A stretch of DNA of 64,000 nucleotides from a virus: positions 50,214 to 114,213 of the IMG/VR virus record IMGVR_UViG_3300029319_000010; one strand, given 5' to 3'. Shown here piece by piece: positions 1 through 8,008 of this stretch. A program made the translations under genes and the position numbers. Numbering within the stretch: the stretch's first letter is position 1; each line of letters begins with the position of its first letter. The notes under the pieces were generated by a model. The model was not told where the DNA came from. It did not search any database and worked only from the letters and a program-made list of their open reading frames with translations.

Positions 1-1092
1 AACAATAGCTGTAAGAGCTTCTTGTATCATAGAATTGCCGTATTTATCAATAAAGGGCGGCATAGACCATTGTTCTGGTATAAAAAGACCTGCAATACCA
101 ATACCTCCCTTTTCATCCATTAGATCTGTTTCTACAGCAAATATATCATTTGCCTGTGGATTAAGTATCATTTCTTTTAATGGGTTGCATTGATCAAGAT
201 CACCCACTGATCCTGCAGCAATAAACATACCTGTAGTCATCATACCTGAAGACATTGCTGGTCTAATGTACTCATATGTTTGATCCATCTTTGGTGCAAT
301 ACCAGCCTCTTCATGAAAAAAATAAGTACAAGGTCCACCTACACCTGTTGTAGCATTCTTTTCAAAAGATGCTCCTTGTATTTTAGACATAAGTCCTTTA
401 TTTGTTTTTCTATTATTTATTCTAACTTCTATCTTTTGCTCCCATAATAATACTTTCTCAGGTGTACATGGTCTATACCATGCAGTATGTTCATTAAGAA
501 ATGTCTTATATTCATCTAAAAACTTCCAAGAACCTTTATCATTAATATAATCTTTTAGTGATGCTCCCATCTTACATATAGATCCTTCTTCAAACCAAAA
601 TTGATTTATAAGTTTAGCCATATGAAAATATGATGATGCTATCTGTCTTTTCTTTAGAATAGCTGCATGTTTATAATTAAGTTCTGCTAGAAGCTCATAT
701 ATAGCCATATGATATTGTGCATCTCTTACTTTAGCAAAGCCATACTTCTTTTCCTCTTTATCAAATATTGGTAAAAAGTTTAACCACATATAGTAGTCTC
801 TTGTTAGATACCATGTTTCCTTTTTTCCTACGTAAATTACACCATCTCTACACTTTTTCTTTTGATCATTCCAATAATTTATAAAATCTTTAGATCTAAA
901 TGGTTTATCACAATAATATCCTTGCTCATTAAAAATCTTAGCCTCTTTATTAAAGAGATATGCAGTTTTATCAAAATTATATTGACCTGGCTCTTTAAAT
1001 AAAACTACTACAAACTTTTTAAACTCATCTTGTGTCTTAAAATCTGTAGTAGTCCACTTATTATCTTTATATGTAGGTATAGATTTATACAT
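1..1092 (-). CDS. terL: Terminase large subunit (partial, C-terminus off left edge)
   Basis: Packaging motor ATPase that would drive DNA into the prohead. I translated 364 codons from the ATG at 1092 to the window edge with no stop. A Walker-A-like stretch KKRQIASS lies at residues 147-154 and a Walker-B-like TYFFHEEAG at 256-264, the catalytic Glu pair being EE; a following IAAGS segment near 291 fits the coupling motif. This arrangement matches TerL of crAss-like and related phages. The nuclease domain should lie beyond the edge. The start overlaps the end of the GroES gene by 8 nt, so the two are probably translationally coupled. Late gene block. Confidence 0.85.
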   Translation of the reverse strand, partial: MYKSIPTYKDNKWTTTDFKTQDEFKKFVVVLFKEPGQYNFDKTAYLFNKEAKIFNEQGYYCDKPFRSKDFINYWNDQKKKCRDGVIYVGKKETWYLTRDYYMWLNFLPIFDKEEKKYGFAKVRDAQYHMAIYELLAELNYKHAAILKKRQIASSYFHMAKLINQFWFEEGSICKMGASLKDYINDKGSWKFLDEYKTFLNEHTAWYRPCTPEKVLLWEQKIEVRINNRKTNKGLMSKIQGASFEKNATTGVGGPCTYFFHEEAGIAPKMDQTYEYIRPAMSSGMMTTGMFIAAGSVGDLDQCNPLKEMILNPQANDIFAVETDLMDEKGGIGIAGLFIPEQWSMPPFIDKYGNSMIQEALTAIV

Positions 1093-1354
1093 CCTCTATA
1101 GCCCAAATATCTTGTTGCTTTAATAGAATATGTTCATCTCCCATATGAGATACTTTTACAGGTTGAATAAATTGATTAAATAGAACAACTTCACCTTCAT
1201 GTATACCTTTAACATCATCTCCAATTGCTACAACTGTTCCTTTGTCTTCTGACTCTTGTGCTGTTTCTGGTATATAAATACCACTACTTGTTTTTTCTTC
1301 AGCTTTGTGTCTTATAATTAGGAGCCTGTCTCCTACTGGTCTTATACTTTTCAT
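1085..1354 (-). CDS. groES: GroES-like co-chaperonin
   Basis: Small co-chaperonin that would cap GroEL rings. The N-terminal pattern IRPVGDRLLI, the central GIYIPETAQE, the GTVVAIGDD strand and the ending KQQDIWAIED follow the GroES family across its length. From the ATG at 1354 the protein has 89 residues, close to the family length of about 95. An upstream in-frame ATG at 1378 would add eight residues without family support and overlap the preceding gene by 14 nt. It lies between a 172-residue gene and TerL in the packaging block, where a phage GroES would most simply assist capsid protein folding by host GroEL. Confidence 0.9.
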   Translation of the reverse strand: MKSIRPVGDRLLIIRHKAEEKTSSGIYIPETAQESEDKGTVVAIGDDVKGIHEGEVVLFNQFIQPVKVSHMGDEHILLKQQDIWAIEDV

Positions 1355-1364
1355 AGTTTTAAAT

Positions 1365-1883
1365 TTATAATTGATCATATGCTAACCCTTGTCCACCGCG
1401 GACAGAGCTTTTTTGTTCATCTTTCATATCATTATATGCTCCTTTAAATGACTGTCTTATTTGGTCAAATTTAGCAGCAGTATTAACTAAAGATGTTAAA
1501 TTACCGTCTCTACCATGTTCTATAGATGTAGTTTCCATATATCTTGCTAATCTATCTAACATTGTCTTAATACCTTTATATGCTCTATATGTAGGCGTTT
1601 GATATAATTCTTTACAAGTATCTAAACCATGTCTTATTGGACCATCCTCTGGTGAATCCTCTAAACCTATTTCTTCTATAATCATATCTTCTTTTTCATG
1701 CTCAGGCATATTAAAAAATGGATTCATATCAGGATCAGGACATGTCATGTAAAATATATACTGATATATAGACAAATAAGTTTTAGGATATTTATCCATA
1801 ATAGTCTTTAGAGACTTTAATGTATAGCAGTGTTCAGTAGGAACAACTTTGCCATTTTGTATGTCAAATAATTTTATTAGCAT
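1365..1883 (-). CDS. Unknown acidic protein upstream of groES/terL
   Basis: 172 residues, not recognised. The middle is acidic (MIIEEIGLEDSPEDG) and the C-terminal half looks helical. Its place two genes before TerL makes a small-terminase or packaging accessory role possible, but no HTH motif is evident, so this is position-based inference only. Its start overlaps the stop of the PD-(D/E)XK gene by 7 nt and its end abuts groES. Confidence 0.75.
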   Translation of the reverse strand: MLIKLFDIQNGKVVPTEHCYTLKSLKTIMDKYPKTYLSIYQYIFYMTCPDPDMNPFFNMPEHEKEDMIIEEIGLEDSPEDGPIRHGLDTCKELYQTPTYRAYKGIKTMLDRLARYMETTSIEHGRDGNLTSLVNTAAKFDQIRQSFKGAYNDMKDEQKSSVRGGQGLAYDQL

Positions 1884-2710
1884 TGTGGATTATCTTTTAA
1901 CCATTTAATTATACTTTGTACTTCATCTTTTAAATACTTTAATGTATATATTTTAATATCTTCTATTATAGGTTCACCTTGCTCATTCTTTTCTGTAATA
2001 GGATATCCATGTTCATTATCACCTATCTTTTTAAATTTTACATGTTGTATTTGTAATTTACCTATTTTTAGTTTAGGATTATGCTTTTTTATTATATAAG
2101 CATATAAACTTAACTGTAAATTATAATGATTAAGATTACAATCATCTAAATGACTTACAGGATTATACATTTTAGATGTTATACCTTCCCAGTTAGTAAA
2201 TCCTTTTTCCTTTATTTCTTTATTAGTTTTATAATCAATAATATGTATTTGATTATTAACTATAGTTACTAAATCTGCTTGACCGCATATACCTAAAGAT
2301 TTAAGATAAACAAAATGTTCTGGATATACACCATCAGAAACTTTTTGATCCGGTGCAATCTTTGTACCGCTACCATCTACTATAGGTCTAACAATAGGAA
2401 CAACTACCCCATCTCTTTCTATAGTTTTAAATTCACATAAGTTTTTTTCTCTTTGATCATGATACCAATTACCAAGTTCAATAGCTCTTTGAGATTCACC
2501 ATCCCAAGCTGCTAGTATTTCTTTTGGTGTCATACCATGCCATTTAGATCTTTTGTTTTTAGATGATTTTTTTGCTTGTGCCTCAGCATCAAACTTAGGT
2601 TTAAATAAACCAACAAAAGATGTAACACTAGTCCATTTAATAGCATCTTTTGAAAGATCTTCATTTAAACTTTCATATATGTGACCATCCTCTTTAAATA
2701 TTACTGTCAT
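1877..2710 (-). CDS. PD-(D/E)XK nuclease, Cas4/RecB-like
   Basis: 277 residues with the motifs of the PD-(D/E)XK nuclease superfamily: a GNWYH segment (His84), GQADLV with Asp146, IHIIDYKTNKE with Asp159 and Lys161, and a downstream QLSLYAY helix (Gln199). Such proteins are Mg-dependent DNA exonucleases or endonucleases. This copy sits in the late packaging block, unlike the second PD-(D/E)XK protein at 27197 in the replication block, so a role in processing packaged or recombining DNA is plausible. It overlaps the preceding gene by 17 nt. Confidence 0.8.
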   Translation of the reverse strand: MTVIFKEDGHIYESLNEDLSKDAIKWTSVTSFVGLFKPKFDAEAQAKKSSKNKRSKWHGMTPKEILAAWDGESQRAIELGNWYHDQREKNLCEFKTIERDGVVVPIVRPIVDGSGTKIAPDQKVSDGVYPEHFVYLKSLGICGQADLVTIVNNQIHIIDYKTNKEIKEKGFTNWEGITSKMYNPVSHLDDCNLNHYNLQLSLYAYIIKKHNPKLKIGKLQIQHVKFKKIGDNEHGYPITEKNEQGEPIIEDIKIYTLKYLKDEVQSIIKWLKDNPQC

Positions 2711-3086
2711 CTTCTCTAAGTTTTAAATTTTTACTCATTTGTTTTATTTTTTCATCATGCTCCTTTTTTTCATCTGCAATTATTTGTTGTTTAAGTAAAT
2801 TTTCTATTGCACCTGGCATTACTGCTTTCCATCTACCTTTTGGACATGCTGATGATAAAGCTCTTAATTTTAAACTTAAACTGCATCCACAATCAGAACA
2901 ACAGGGCTGTGTTCCATTAACAGCACATGCTTTACCTGTCTTATCTAATAAAGGACATATTTTACATTCTAGCCATCTTAATTTAGCTACAGCTTCTACA
3001 TCATCTTTTTTAAATACTTTATTCTTTACACCTTCAGTAATTTGTTTTATATTTCCTAATGCACCTAATAATTTACTTATTCTCAT
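2694..3086 (-). CDS. Small zinc-binding-type Cys-rich protein
   Basis: 130 residues. A cluster of eight Cys (41, 44, 54, 62, 63, 66, 68, 81) in the order CxxC, C, CCxxCxC, C suggests one or two bound metal ions. The segment CSDCGCSLSLK followed by CPKGRW is a pattern I know from small proteins of Bacteroidota phages with no firm function. N- and C-termini are basic and helical. It overlaps both neighbours (14 and 17 nt). Confidence 0.75.
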   Translation of the reverse strand: MRISKLLGALGNIKQITEGVKNKVFKKDDVEAVAKLRWLECKICPLLDKTGKACAVNGTQPCCSDCGCSLSLKLRALSSACPKGRWKAVMPGAIENLLKQQIIADEKKEHDEKIKQMSKNLKLREDDSNI

Positions 3087-3432
3087 TTTTAAAATCCTTT
3101 TTTTGTTGTATTTTTTTATTTAATTCAAGAAGAGCTTTTTCCATTTGTTCTAACTTATTTTTTACAGCTACAGACTTTTCATAACCTTTGTATGTAGTCT
3201 TTTGCAAATTACCTAATATATCTTTATTTCTCTTAATTGCTTTTTCAAGTTTAGTTTTGCGTAAACTAAATGTGCCTAGATTAGGTAATATAATTTTACT
3301 TGATGTTAGATTAGATAAATTATCTCTAAACTTCTCATAGAAAAAATATACTAAATCTGCAACTACATCTTTATGTACATCTGCTTTTTCTGCTACTTCT
3401 TTATAAAATTGTTTACTCTTCTTGGGATTCAA
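3073..3432 (-). CDS. IHF/HU-like DNA-binding protein
   Basis: 119 residues. The first 60 or so fit the HU/IHF fold: helices KKSKQFYKEVAEKADVHKDV and VADLVYFFYEKFRDNL, then IILPNLGTFSLRK, which corresponds to the conserved GFGxF strand. The tail is a Lys-rich helix. HU/IHF-like proteins bend DNA and are among the genes commonly conserved in crAss-like phages; here it lies near TerL. Role in DNA condensation or packaging is inferred. Confidence 0.7.
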   Translation of the reverse strand: MNPKKSKQFYKEVAEKADVHKDVVADLVYFFYEKFRDNLSNLTSSKIILPNLGTFSLRKTKLEKAIKRNKDILGNLQKTTYKGYEKSVAVKNKLEQMEKALLELNKKIQQKKDFKNENK

Positions 3433-3784
3433 AACTTAATATTTTATAATCTAATAAGATTGTTTCTTCTGTTTGTATATTCATAATAGGATTTATCTTT
3501 ATAATCTTCTTATTCTTACCTTCTTTTACTATTAAGTTTTTCTTTTCTGCTTTTGATAAAGCATTTCTACATGATTGTGAACTTTTAAAAATACCACTGC
3601 TAGATATATGCTCACAAAATTTAGTTAATTCAATAGAATCAAGTTTAGATAACTCTAATAAACAATTAAGATCTGACAAACTTATTTGTATATTATTTAA
3701 AAAGCAATAAGTAAGGATCTGATATTTTATTACCATATCCTTACTCATTCTTACTTTCTTGTCAACTTTATTAACTATAGCCAT
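3413..3784 (-). CDS. Putative winged-helix/HTH regulator
   Basis: 123 residues. The segment FKSSQSCRNALSKAEKKNLI resembles the recognition helix and wing approach of small winged-helix proteins (a segregating HTH followed by a basic turn and strand LIVKEGKNKKIIKINP). No known family is claimed. It overlaps the IHF-like gene by 20 nt and the peptidase gene by 10 nt. It could regulate late transcription or act as a DNA-binding structural protein. Confidence 0.6.
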   Translation of the reverse strand: MAIVNKVDKKVRMSKDMVIKYQILTYCFLNNIQISLSDLNCLLELSKLDSIELTKFCEHISSSGIFKSSQSCRNALSKAEKKNLIVKEGKNKKIIKINPIMNIQTEETILLDYKILSFESQEE

Positions 3785-4392
3785 GAAGTAACAATATCTT
3801 TACTATCTAGTAATGTATATGTAAAATTATTATTCCATGTATCTCTAGCTTTTCTACATATTTTCATAAATAATCTCCAATCATCATTAGAAGCTATCAC
3901 TTGACAACCTGCTGACCATTTATCTACTTGACTAGATTTTTTACCAGCATATTTAGTTGCTCTATGAATGTTAATACCAAAAAGCCCTGTTTGCGTATTA
4001 TTATCATCTAGATCATAATTATTATCCCTATTATTATCTCTATAGACTGTCATAGGGTTTTGCTGACCAAGAGCTTCATATCTACCTTGATGTTTTCTAA
4101 TCTTATGACTATGCCTATATTGACCTGGTTTTAGTACAGCAACTCCTTCTTTTCTCATTATGTTCTCAACCCAATGAGTACCTGGATCTGTTGTACAATC
4201 AAATGTATGAAATTTCCATATGCCATTTTCTTTGTAAGACAAAGTCATTAAATCATCAAATCTATTTGTAACTTTAAAACCTGTTGAAGAGTTTCTGATC
4301 CCAATTACGTTAAGATTATATTCACCTCTTGTGAAGTACTTATATTCTTTTTGTTTCATAGTCTCTTCTATTTGTTCTCTAGTATATTTCAT
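3775..4392 (-). CDS. Probable cell-wall peptidase/endolysin, L,D-transpeptidase-like
   Basis: 205 residues. The C-terminal half has FGINIHRATKY (His143) followed by WSAGCQVI (Ser160, Gly162, Cys163), the H...SxGC arrangement of the YkuD-type catalytic site. Bacterial YkuD proteins cross-link peptidoglycan; phage proteins with this pattern near lysis genes are more likely to act as wall hydrolases. No signal peptide is visible, so release would need a holin; candidates are the small membrane protein at 4833 and the 3TM holin at 35169. Lysis role is inferred from motif and context. Confidence 0.6.
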   Translation of the reverse strand: MKYTREQIEETMKQKEYKYFTRGEYNLNVIGIRNSSTGFKVTNRFDDLMTLSYKENGIWKFHTFDCTTDPGTHWVENIMRKEGVAVLKPGQYRHSHKIRKHQGRYEALGQQNPMTVYRDNNRDNNYDLDDNNTQTGLFGINIHRATKYAGKKSSQVDKWSAGCQVIASNDDWRLFMKICRKARDTWNNNFTYTLLDSKDIVTSWL

Positions 4393-4757
4393 GATTTTGC
4401 ACGTTTTAAAGATCTTTTCATATCTTTCTTAATAGATTCTGCCATTTCCTTTCCGGATTTAGCAGCAGATTCAACAGAACTAAGATCTGGTTTTACATTC
4501 GTAGTTGGAGAAGGTGTGGAAGGTGCAGCAGGCATATCATCATTACCTGGACCTGCCATACTTTGAGCAATAAACATTTGTGCCTGTAATCTTTCAGCAC
4601 GTGTTTTTTCTATATCTCTTAAGAGACCTTCATATTCTAACTGAGTTTTAAGAGATGGAATTGTGCTTTTATAATAAGCATGAATCTCTTTTCTTTTCTT
4701 TTCCATTTCCTCCTTAGACATTTCTGCAGGATTTGGAATATTGGTTTCATTTGCCAT
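4389..4757 (-). CDS. Unknown helical protein
   Basis: 122 residues. An N-terminal charged helix (KEEMEKKRKEIHAYYKST) is followed by a long helix, a Pro-rich linker (PAAPSTPSPTTNVKP) and a basic amphipathic tail. Not recognised. It is the first gene after a host-type promoter box (4786-4793), so it may begin its own transcript with the lysis and packaging genes downstream. Confidence 0.65.
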   Translation of the reverse strand: MANETNIPNPAEMSKEEMEKKRKEIHAYYKSTIPSLKTQLEYEGLLRDIEKTRAERLQAQMFIAQSMAGPGNDDMPAAPSTPSPTTNVKPDLSSVESAAKSGKEMAESIKKDMKRSLKRAKS

Positions 4758-4785
4758 GTTAAAAAAATTTTAATTAATAATAAGG

Positions 4786-4793
4786 CAAATATA
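4786..4793 (-). promoter_or_regulatory. Host-type -7 promoter box
   Basis: TATATTTG on the minus strand matches the Bacteroidota -7 consensus TAnnTTTG. It lies 29 nt ahead of the ATG at 4757 in a 75-nt intergenic gap, a suitable distance for a short leader. Confidence 0.6.
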
Positions 4794-4832
4794 AACAAAT
4801 AAAATTTAAATCAAAAAAGTTTAGGATATTTT

Positions 4833-5048
4833 TTATTTTCCTTTAATTTTTTCAAATGAACTTATACCAAAGCTACCTAATGTAACAATAACAAATGAGT
4901 TATATATAACTTCGTTTATAACTAGTTCCATACCACACCATCCTGTAATTAGATCACATATAGCAAATATTACCATTAAAATAAATGATGCAAAGCCAAC
5001 TATAGCTTTTTCATTTATATCATTTTCATCTTTAAATAATTTCCACAT
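4833..5048 (-). CDS. Small membrane protein (holin-like)
   Basis: 71 residues with two hydrophobic segments, VGFASFILMVIFAICDLI and NSFVIVTLGSFGI, and charged ends. Size and topology suit a small phage holin or a spanin-type partner, and the cell-wall peptidase is two genes downstream. No sequence family is recognised. Confidence 0.6.
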   Translation of the reverse strand: MWKLFKDENDINEKAIVGFASFILMVIFAICDLITGWCGMELVINEVIYNSFVIVTLGSFGISSFEKIKGK

Positions 5049-5051
5049 AAC

Positions 5052-5387
5052 TTAACATTTCCATTTTTTTCTTGCAAGACATGCTCTTTTCTTAGGAGTT
5101 TTCCTGCAATCTATATTAAACTTTTTAATTTGACCTAAATTTCTTGCACAGAAAGATCTTTTACGCGGCCCTCCTCCTGGTTGAGGTGGTTTTAAATTAG
5201 ATCCTGTTTTACGGTTAATCATCTTACGGCCTTTAGCTGTAAGTCCCCCTGATTTACTTTTACAACCATTTTTAATTGTACAGCCTGCCATACCACCTTT
5301 TTTGAATGATTCATACATTCCTGGTACTTTTCTGTTTCTATCATCATATATTGGGGCAACATCTGTCCCTGCTAATATTTGACTCAT
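5052..5387 (-). CDS. Basic Cys-containing small phage protein
   Basis: 111 residues from the ATG at 5387; an upstream in-frame start lies inside the preceding gene and is not needed. A Gly-rich middle (KSKSGGLTAKGRKMIN) leads to TGSNLKPPQPGGGPRKRSFC and ends in a Lys/Cys-rich tail. The SGGLTxxGR...NLKPP...SFCAR pattern is familiar from small proteins of marine phages of unknown function. Strong positive charge suggests contact with DNA inside the capsid. Confidence 0.7.
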   Translation of the reverse strand: MSQILAGTDVAPIYDDRNRKVPGMYESFKKGGMAGCTIKNGCKSKSGGLTAKGRKMINRKTGSNLKPPQPGGGPRKRSFCARNLGQIKKFNIDCRKTPKKRACLARKKWKC

Positions 5388-5388
5388 T

Positions 5389-5601
5389 TTATTTCTTTTT
5401 ATTTTTTTTCCAACTAATTCTTTTTTTACTGGTTTTTTTTCTAGCCGCAGATGTACATTGTGCTTTAGTAGGTCTACAAGCAGGATATGGTCTTTTAGAA
5501 TCAGTTCTAGACTTTCTTCCACAAGGCTTTCCAGTCTTACAATCTATCCAACCTTTACCCTGGTTTCTACTAAACCATTTACGTAAACCTTCTTTAGCCA
5601 T
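5389..5601 (-). CDS. Basic small protein, Cys-rich core
   Basis: 70 residues: GWIDCKTGKPCGR followed by RPYPACRPTKAQC and a Lys-rich tail. The spaced Cys could bind metal. This pattern recurs in marine phages next to the kinds of proteins found at 5052 and 5601. It ends one base before the next ATG, so the three genes form a tight set. Function unknown. Confidence 0.7.
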   Translation of the reverse strand: MAKEGLRKWFSRNQGKGWIDCKTGKPCGRKSRTDSKRPYPACRPTKAQCTSAARKKTSKKRISWKKNKKK

Positions 5602-5807
5602 TATTTTTTCTTTTTCTTCTTTTTAGAATTACCCCAATTAGCAGCACCTACCTTTCTACACTTTACTAAAGCTCCTGATCCATAAGCAGATGGCCAGGTA
5701 CCTCCATTTCTAGTATATCTTGCTTTTACTTTATAATAGCATGCATCTTTTTTACTACCACCTTTTTTATATTCTTTATCTTCTTTAACTTTTTTTAATA
5801 CTGACAT
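5601..5807 (-). CDS. Basic small protein, DUF5872-like pattern
   Basis: 68 residues from the ATG at 5807. The segments ACYYKVKARY, WPSAYGSGALVKCRKVG and AANWGNSKKK form a pattern I associate with DUF5872-like viral proteins; the family name is from memory. Charge and Lys tail resemble the neighbours. The longer in-frame start at 5864 overlaps the upstream gene and is rejected. Confidence 0.7.
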   Translation of the reverse strand: MSVLKKVKEDKEYKKGGSKKDACYYKVKARYTRNGGTWPSAYGSGALVKCRKVGAANWGNSKKKKKKK

Positions 5808-5811
5808 CTTT

Positions 5812-6045
5812 TTATTTTTTACTATGTAATTTCTGTACTTTAAATTTAGCAACAAGTGATGCACCTTTATGTGGTTTAAACTTGCCTGTATGCTTCATTA
5901 ATTTATATCCAGATCCACTTTTCATCCAGTGAAAGCCAGCAGGAGCCTTTACAGACTTCATACTAGTAGATCCACCTTTTTTATAAACACTCTTAGGCAT
6001 TTTAGCATTTGACTTTGTAACTTTTCTTTTATTTAAATGTCCCAT
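5812..6045 (-). CDS. Small basic Lys/Gly-rich protein
   Basis: 77 residues, strongly basic, with YKKGGSTSMKSVKAPAGFHW in the centre. Not recognised as a family. Same composition as the adjacent small genes; likely an internal virion or DNA-associated protein. Confidence 0.65.
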   Translation of the reverse strand: MGHLNKRKVTKSNAKMPKSVYKKGGSTSMKSVKAPAGFHWMKSGSGYKLMKHTGKFKPHKGASLVAKFKVQKLHSKK

Positions 6046-6047
6046 AA

Positions 6048-6392
6048 TTAAAACGGTATTGTTATTGTTAAACTTCCTGAACCTTTACCTATATTTAAAC
6101 TACCCCATATACACATTCCATATTTGCAAAACCCCCTTGATGGTGGTTGTGTGCATTGACAATTAGGTAGATTTAATCTAGGATCACCAGTTCCACCTAC
6201 TTGTTCTGTAAATTTAATTTGTGCAGCTAAAAAACTTCTTAATTCAGCTAGTGTTAATTTATCTTCTTTTAATTGTCTAGCTCCTGCTTCTCCTCTTCTT
6301 CTTGCTATAGTATTAAATATAAATTCAGATGTATCTATAAGGGTATCACTATCTACAATGATTTCATGATATGTTTTTACTTGATCATTCAT
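6048..6392 (-). CDS. Unknown small protein
   Basis: 114 residues from the ATG at 6392, which lies just past the stop of the nuclease gene. A mixed N-terminal domain (EIIVDSDTLIDTSEF) leads to a Cys-containing segment (CQCTQPPSRGFCKYGMC) and a short beta-rich end (GSGSLTITIPF). Not recognised; a virion role fits the block. Confidence 0.65.
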   Translation of the reverse strand: MNDQVKTYHEIIVDSDTLIDTSEFIFNTIARRRGEAGARQLKEDKLTLAELRSFLAAQIKFTEQVGGTGDPRLNLPNCQCTQPPSRGFCKYGMCIWGSLNIGKGSGSLTITIPF

Positions 6393-6393
6393 T

Positions 6394-6774
6394 TTAAAAA
6401 GTTTTACGTTTACCACCGTCATACTCCACGGCATAACCTTCTTTTACAAGACAATCATTTACACAAACTTTAGTTATTGTGTCTTTGCCTGCTATTTTAT
6501 CTATATGTAATCTACCAAGAACTCTACCATATTTACCCAGCTCTTGTGATTCTAACTCAAAACAATTAGCCGCACCATCTAACATATCTGTTAGCCTTTC
6601 TTTTGCAGCCAAACCTAATTTCTTTTCAACTTTATTTCTTGTTCTAGATTCTGGTGCATTAATACCAGCAAGTCTAATCCTTTTTTTAACGTGTACACCA
6701 AACCCTAGATCTATCATTGCATCTATTGTATCACCATCAACTACCTTTACACACTTTGCATTATAGTTATACAT
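6394..6774 (-). CDS. Thermonuclease (staphylococcal nuclease homologue)
   Basis: 126 residues from the ATG at 6774. The catalytic pattern is present: VKVVDGDTIDA (Ca-binding Asp pair), RIRLAGINAPESR (catalytic Arg and Glu) and GKYGRVLGRL (second catalytic Arg). These are Ca-dependent phosphodiesterases cutting DNA and RNA. There is no signal peptide in this start choice, so it would act in the cytoplasm or from the virion. It overlaps the preceding gene by 8 nt. Confidence 0.88.
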   Translation of the reverse strand: MYNYNAKCVKVVDGDTIDAMIDLGFGVHVKKRIRLAGINAPESRTRNKVEKKLGLAAKERLTDMLDGAANCFELESQELGKYGRVLGRLHIDKIAGKDTITKVCVNDCLVKEGYAVEYDGGKRKTF

Positions 6775-7078
6775 TATTAAATATTTTATTCTTAATCTTG
6801 AGCAACTCTGCACATTTTTCATATTCTTCTAGATCTTCATAATAATATATTGTATCATTATAAACATCTTCATCTGGCTCATCACTTGGATTATATATCA
6901 TAATTGCTTTTAAACCATACTTATCATTTACATCTAAAAGATCCTCAAATGAAGCTTTTTTTGTTAAAACCATATACGAGTTTTCAAATGCTTGTTCTAC
7001 AATATAGTTTTCATATTCTATTTTTTCTTCAAGACTCATCTTTTCAGATGATTCTTCATTGAAAGGATCTTTTGACAT
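6767..7078 (-). CDS. Unknown acidic protein
   Basis: 103 residues, very acidic (SLEEKIEYENYIVEQAFENS; NPSDEPDEDVYNDT). Not recognised. The contrast with the basic neighbours suggests a partner or DNA mimic, but that is only a composition argument. Coupled to the thermonuclease gene, so it could be an inhibitor of that nuclease. Confidence 0.6.
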   Translation of the reverse strand: MSKDPFNEESSEKMSLEEKIEYENYIVEQAFENSYMVLTKKASFEDLLDVNDKYGLKAIMIYNPSDEPDEDVYNDTIYYYEDLEEYEKCAELLKIKNKIFNNV

Positions 7079-7097
7079 AATTTTAAGTTTTAGTTTT

Positions 7098-7271
7098 TTA
7101 ACCTCTTCCTCTACTTCTCTTTAGAGAAGAAGAACCTTTGAATCTTGCAGCTTCCATTCTTGGGTCCATATTATGAGATCCACCATACATCATGTATCCC
7201 ATACCCATAGTTTTAGGCTTCTTTTTGTCACCACCCGCACGGTAGTTCATTCTTTTTCTAGTTCCTGGCAT
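7098..7271 (-). CDS. Short basic Met/Gly-rich protein
   Basis: 57 residues, translated by eye: starts MPGTRKRMNYRAGG, has a Met/Gly centre (MGMGYMMYGGSHNMDPR) and ends KRSRGRG. The YGGSH segment resembles GGSHMMM in the 44-residue gene at 35784. Continuous open frame with its own ATG and no overlap with neighbours supports it as real. Confidence 0.55.
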   Translation of the reverse strand: MPGTRKRMNYRAGGDKKKPKTMGMGYMMYGGSHNMDPRMEAARFKGSSSLKRSRGRG

Positions 7272-7300
7272 AATTTTAAATTTTAATAGTTAATAAATAA

Positions 7301-8008
7301 TTACATCATGTTTCTTCTAAACATTCTGTCTCTTTTTCTATCCATACGTCTATCACGTCTTGCTTGCTGTCTCTCTGTTCTAGCATCTATTCTACCCATC
7401 TTTCTAGCTTGTCTGTCCATACGTCTATCCATTCTTCTTTCTTGTCTGTTCTCTCTTCTGTCCGCTCTACGTGCTTGTCTTTCCTCTCTTCTATCAGCTC
7501 TTCTAGCTTGTCTCATCTCTCTCATTAGGTCACGACCTTCTTTTCTAGCCGCTCTACGCATAAATCTGTTTCCTATTCTAGTTAAAGCTGGATCTGGTCC
7601 TCCCATTCCAGGTGCCATATAGTTAAATCCCATAGTTCCTGGTCCTGACATTCCCATCATATTAAATCCTGGTCTTGCATAAGCTGTTTGCATAGGGTTT
7701 ACAACAGGCATTATATTTGATCCTGTACCCATGCCTGCTTCAACGGCAGAGCTTAAATCTCCAGTAGTATTATAATTAGCTATTCCTTCATCAACCATAT
7801 CTGGATTTAGACCTGCATCTATTAATTCTTCTCTAATTTCTCCCGTATCTTGATACGAAGTCAATTTCTTTCTAGTTCCGCCTCCATACCCCATTCTTCT
7901 ACGAGCTGTCCCACCAGATTTAAGATAACCCATTTTCTTTCTAACACTAGGGTCTAATGCTCTTAATCCGTTATATTTTTTACCTTTTGGTATTGCTTTA
8001 AGTGCCAT
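7301..8008 (-). CDS. Arg-rich repeat protein, first gene of left late block
   Basis: 235 residues. The N-terminal 30 residues are basic and Gly-rich; residues 40-75 look like a small UBA-like helical region (EELIDAGLNPDMVDEGIANY); then a Gly/Met/Pro linker; then about 90 residues of Arg/Asp/Gln repeats such as RRADRREERQARRADRRENR. The repeat part probably forms a long charged helix able to bind nucleic acid. It follows the minus-strand motif at 8075-8087. Likely an internal virion protein; not recognised. Confidence 0.65.
   Translation of the reverse strand: MALKAIPKGKKYNGLRALDPSVRKKMGYLKSGGTARRRMGYGGGTRKKLTSYQDTGEIREELIDAGLNPDMVDEGIANYNTTGDLSSAVEAGMGTGSNIMPVVNPMQTAYARPGFNMMGMSGPGTMGFNYMAPGMGGPDPALTRIGNRFMRRAARKEGRDLMREMRQARRADRREERQARRADRRENRQERRMDRRMDRQARKMGRIDARTERQQARRDRRMDRKRDRMFRRNMM

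Noticed and set aside
1355-1378. Upstream ATG for GroES
   Set aside because: Adds eight residues that no GroES has and overlaps the previous gene.
4351-4566. Rightward ORF
   Set aside because: Antisense to two well-supported leftward genes; low-complexity hydrophobic translation with no motif.
7308-7622. Rightward ORF rich in Leu/Ser
   Set aside because: Mirror image of the Arg-repeat coding region of the 7301 gene.
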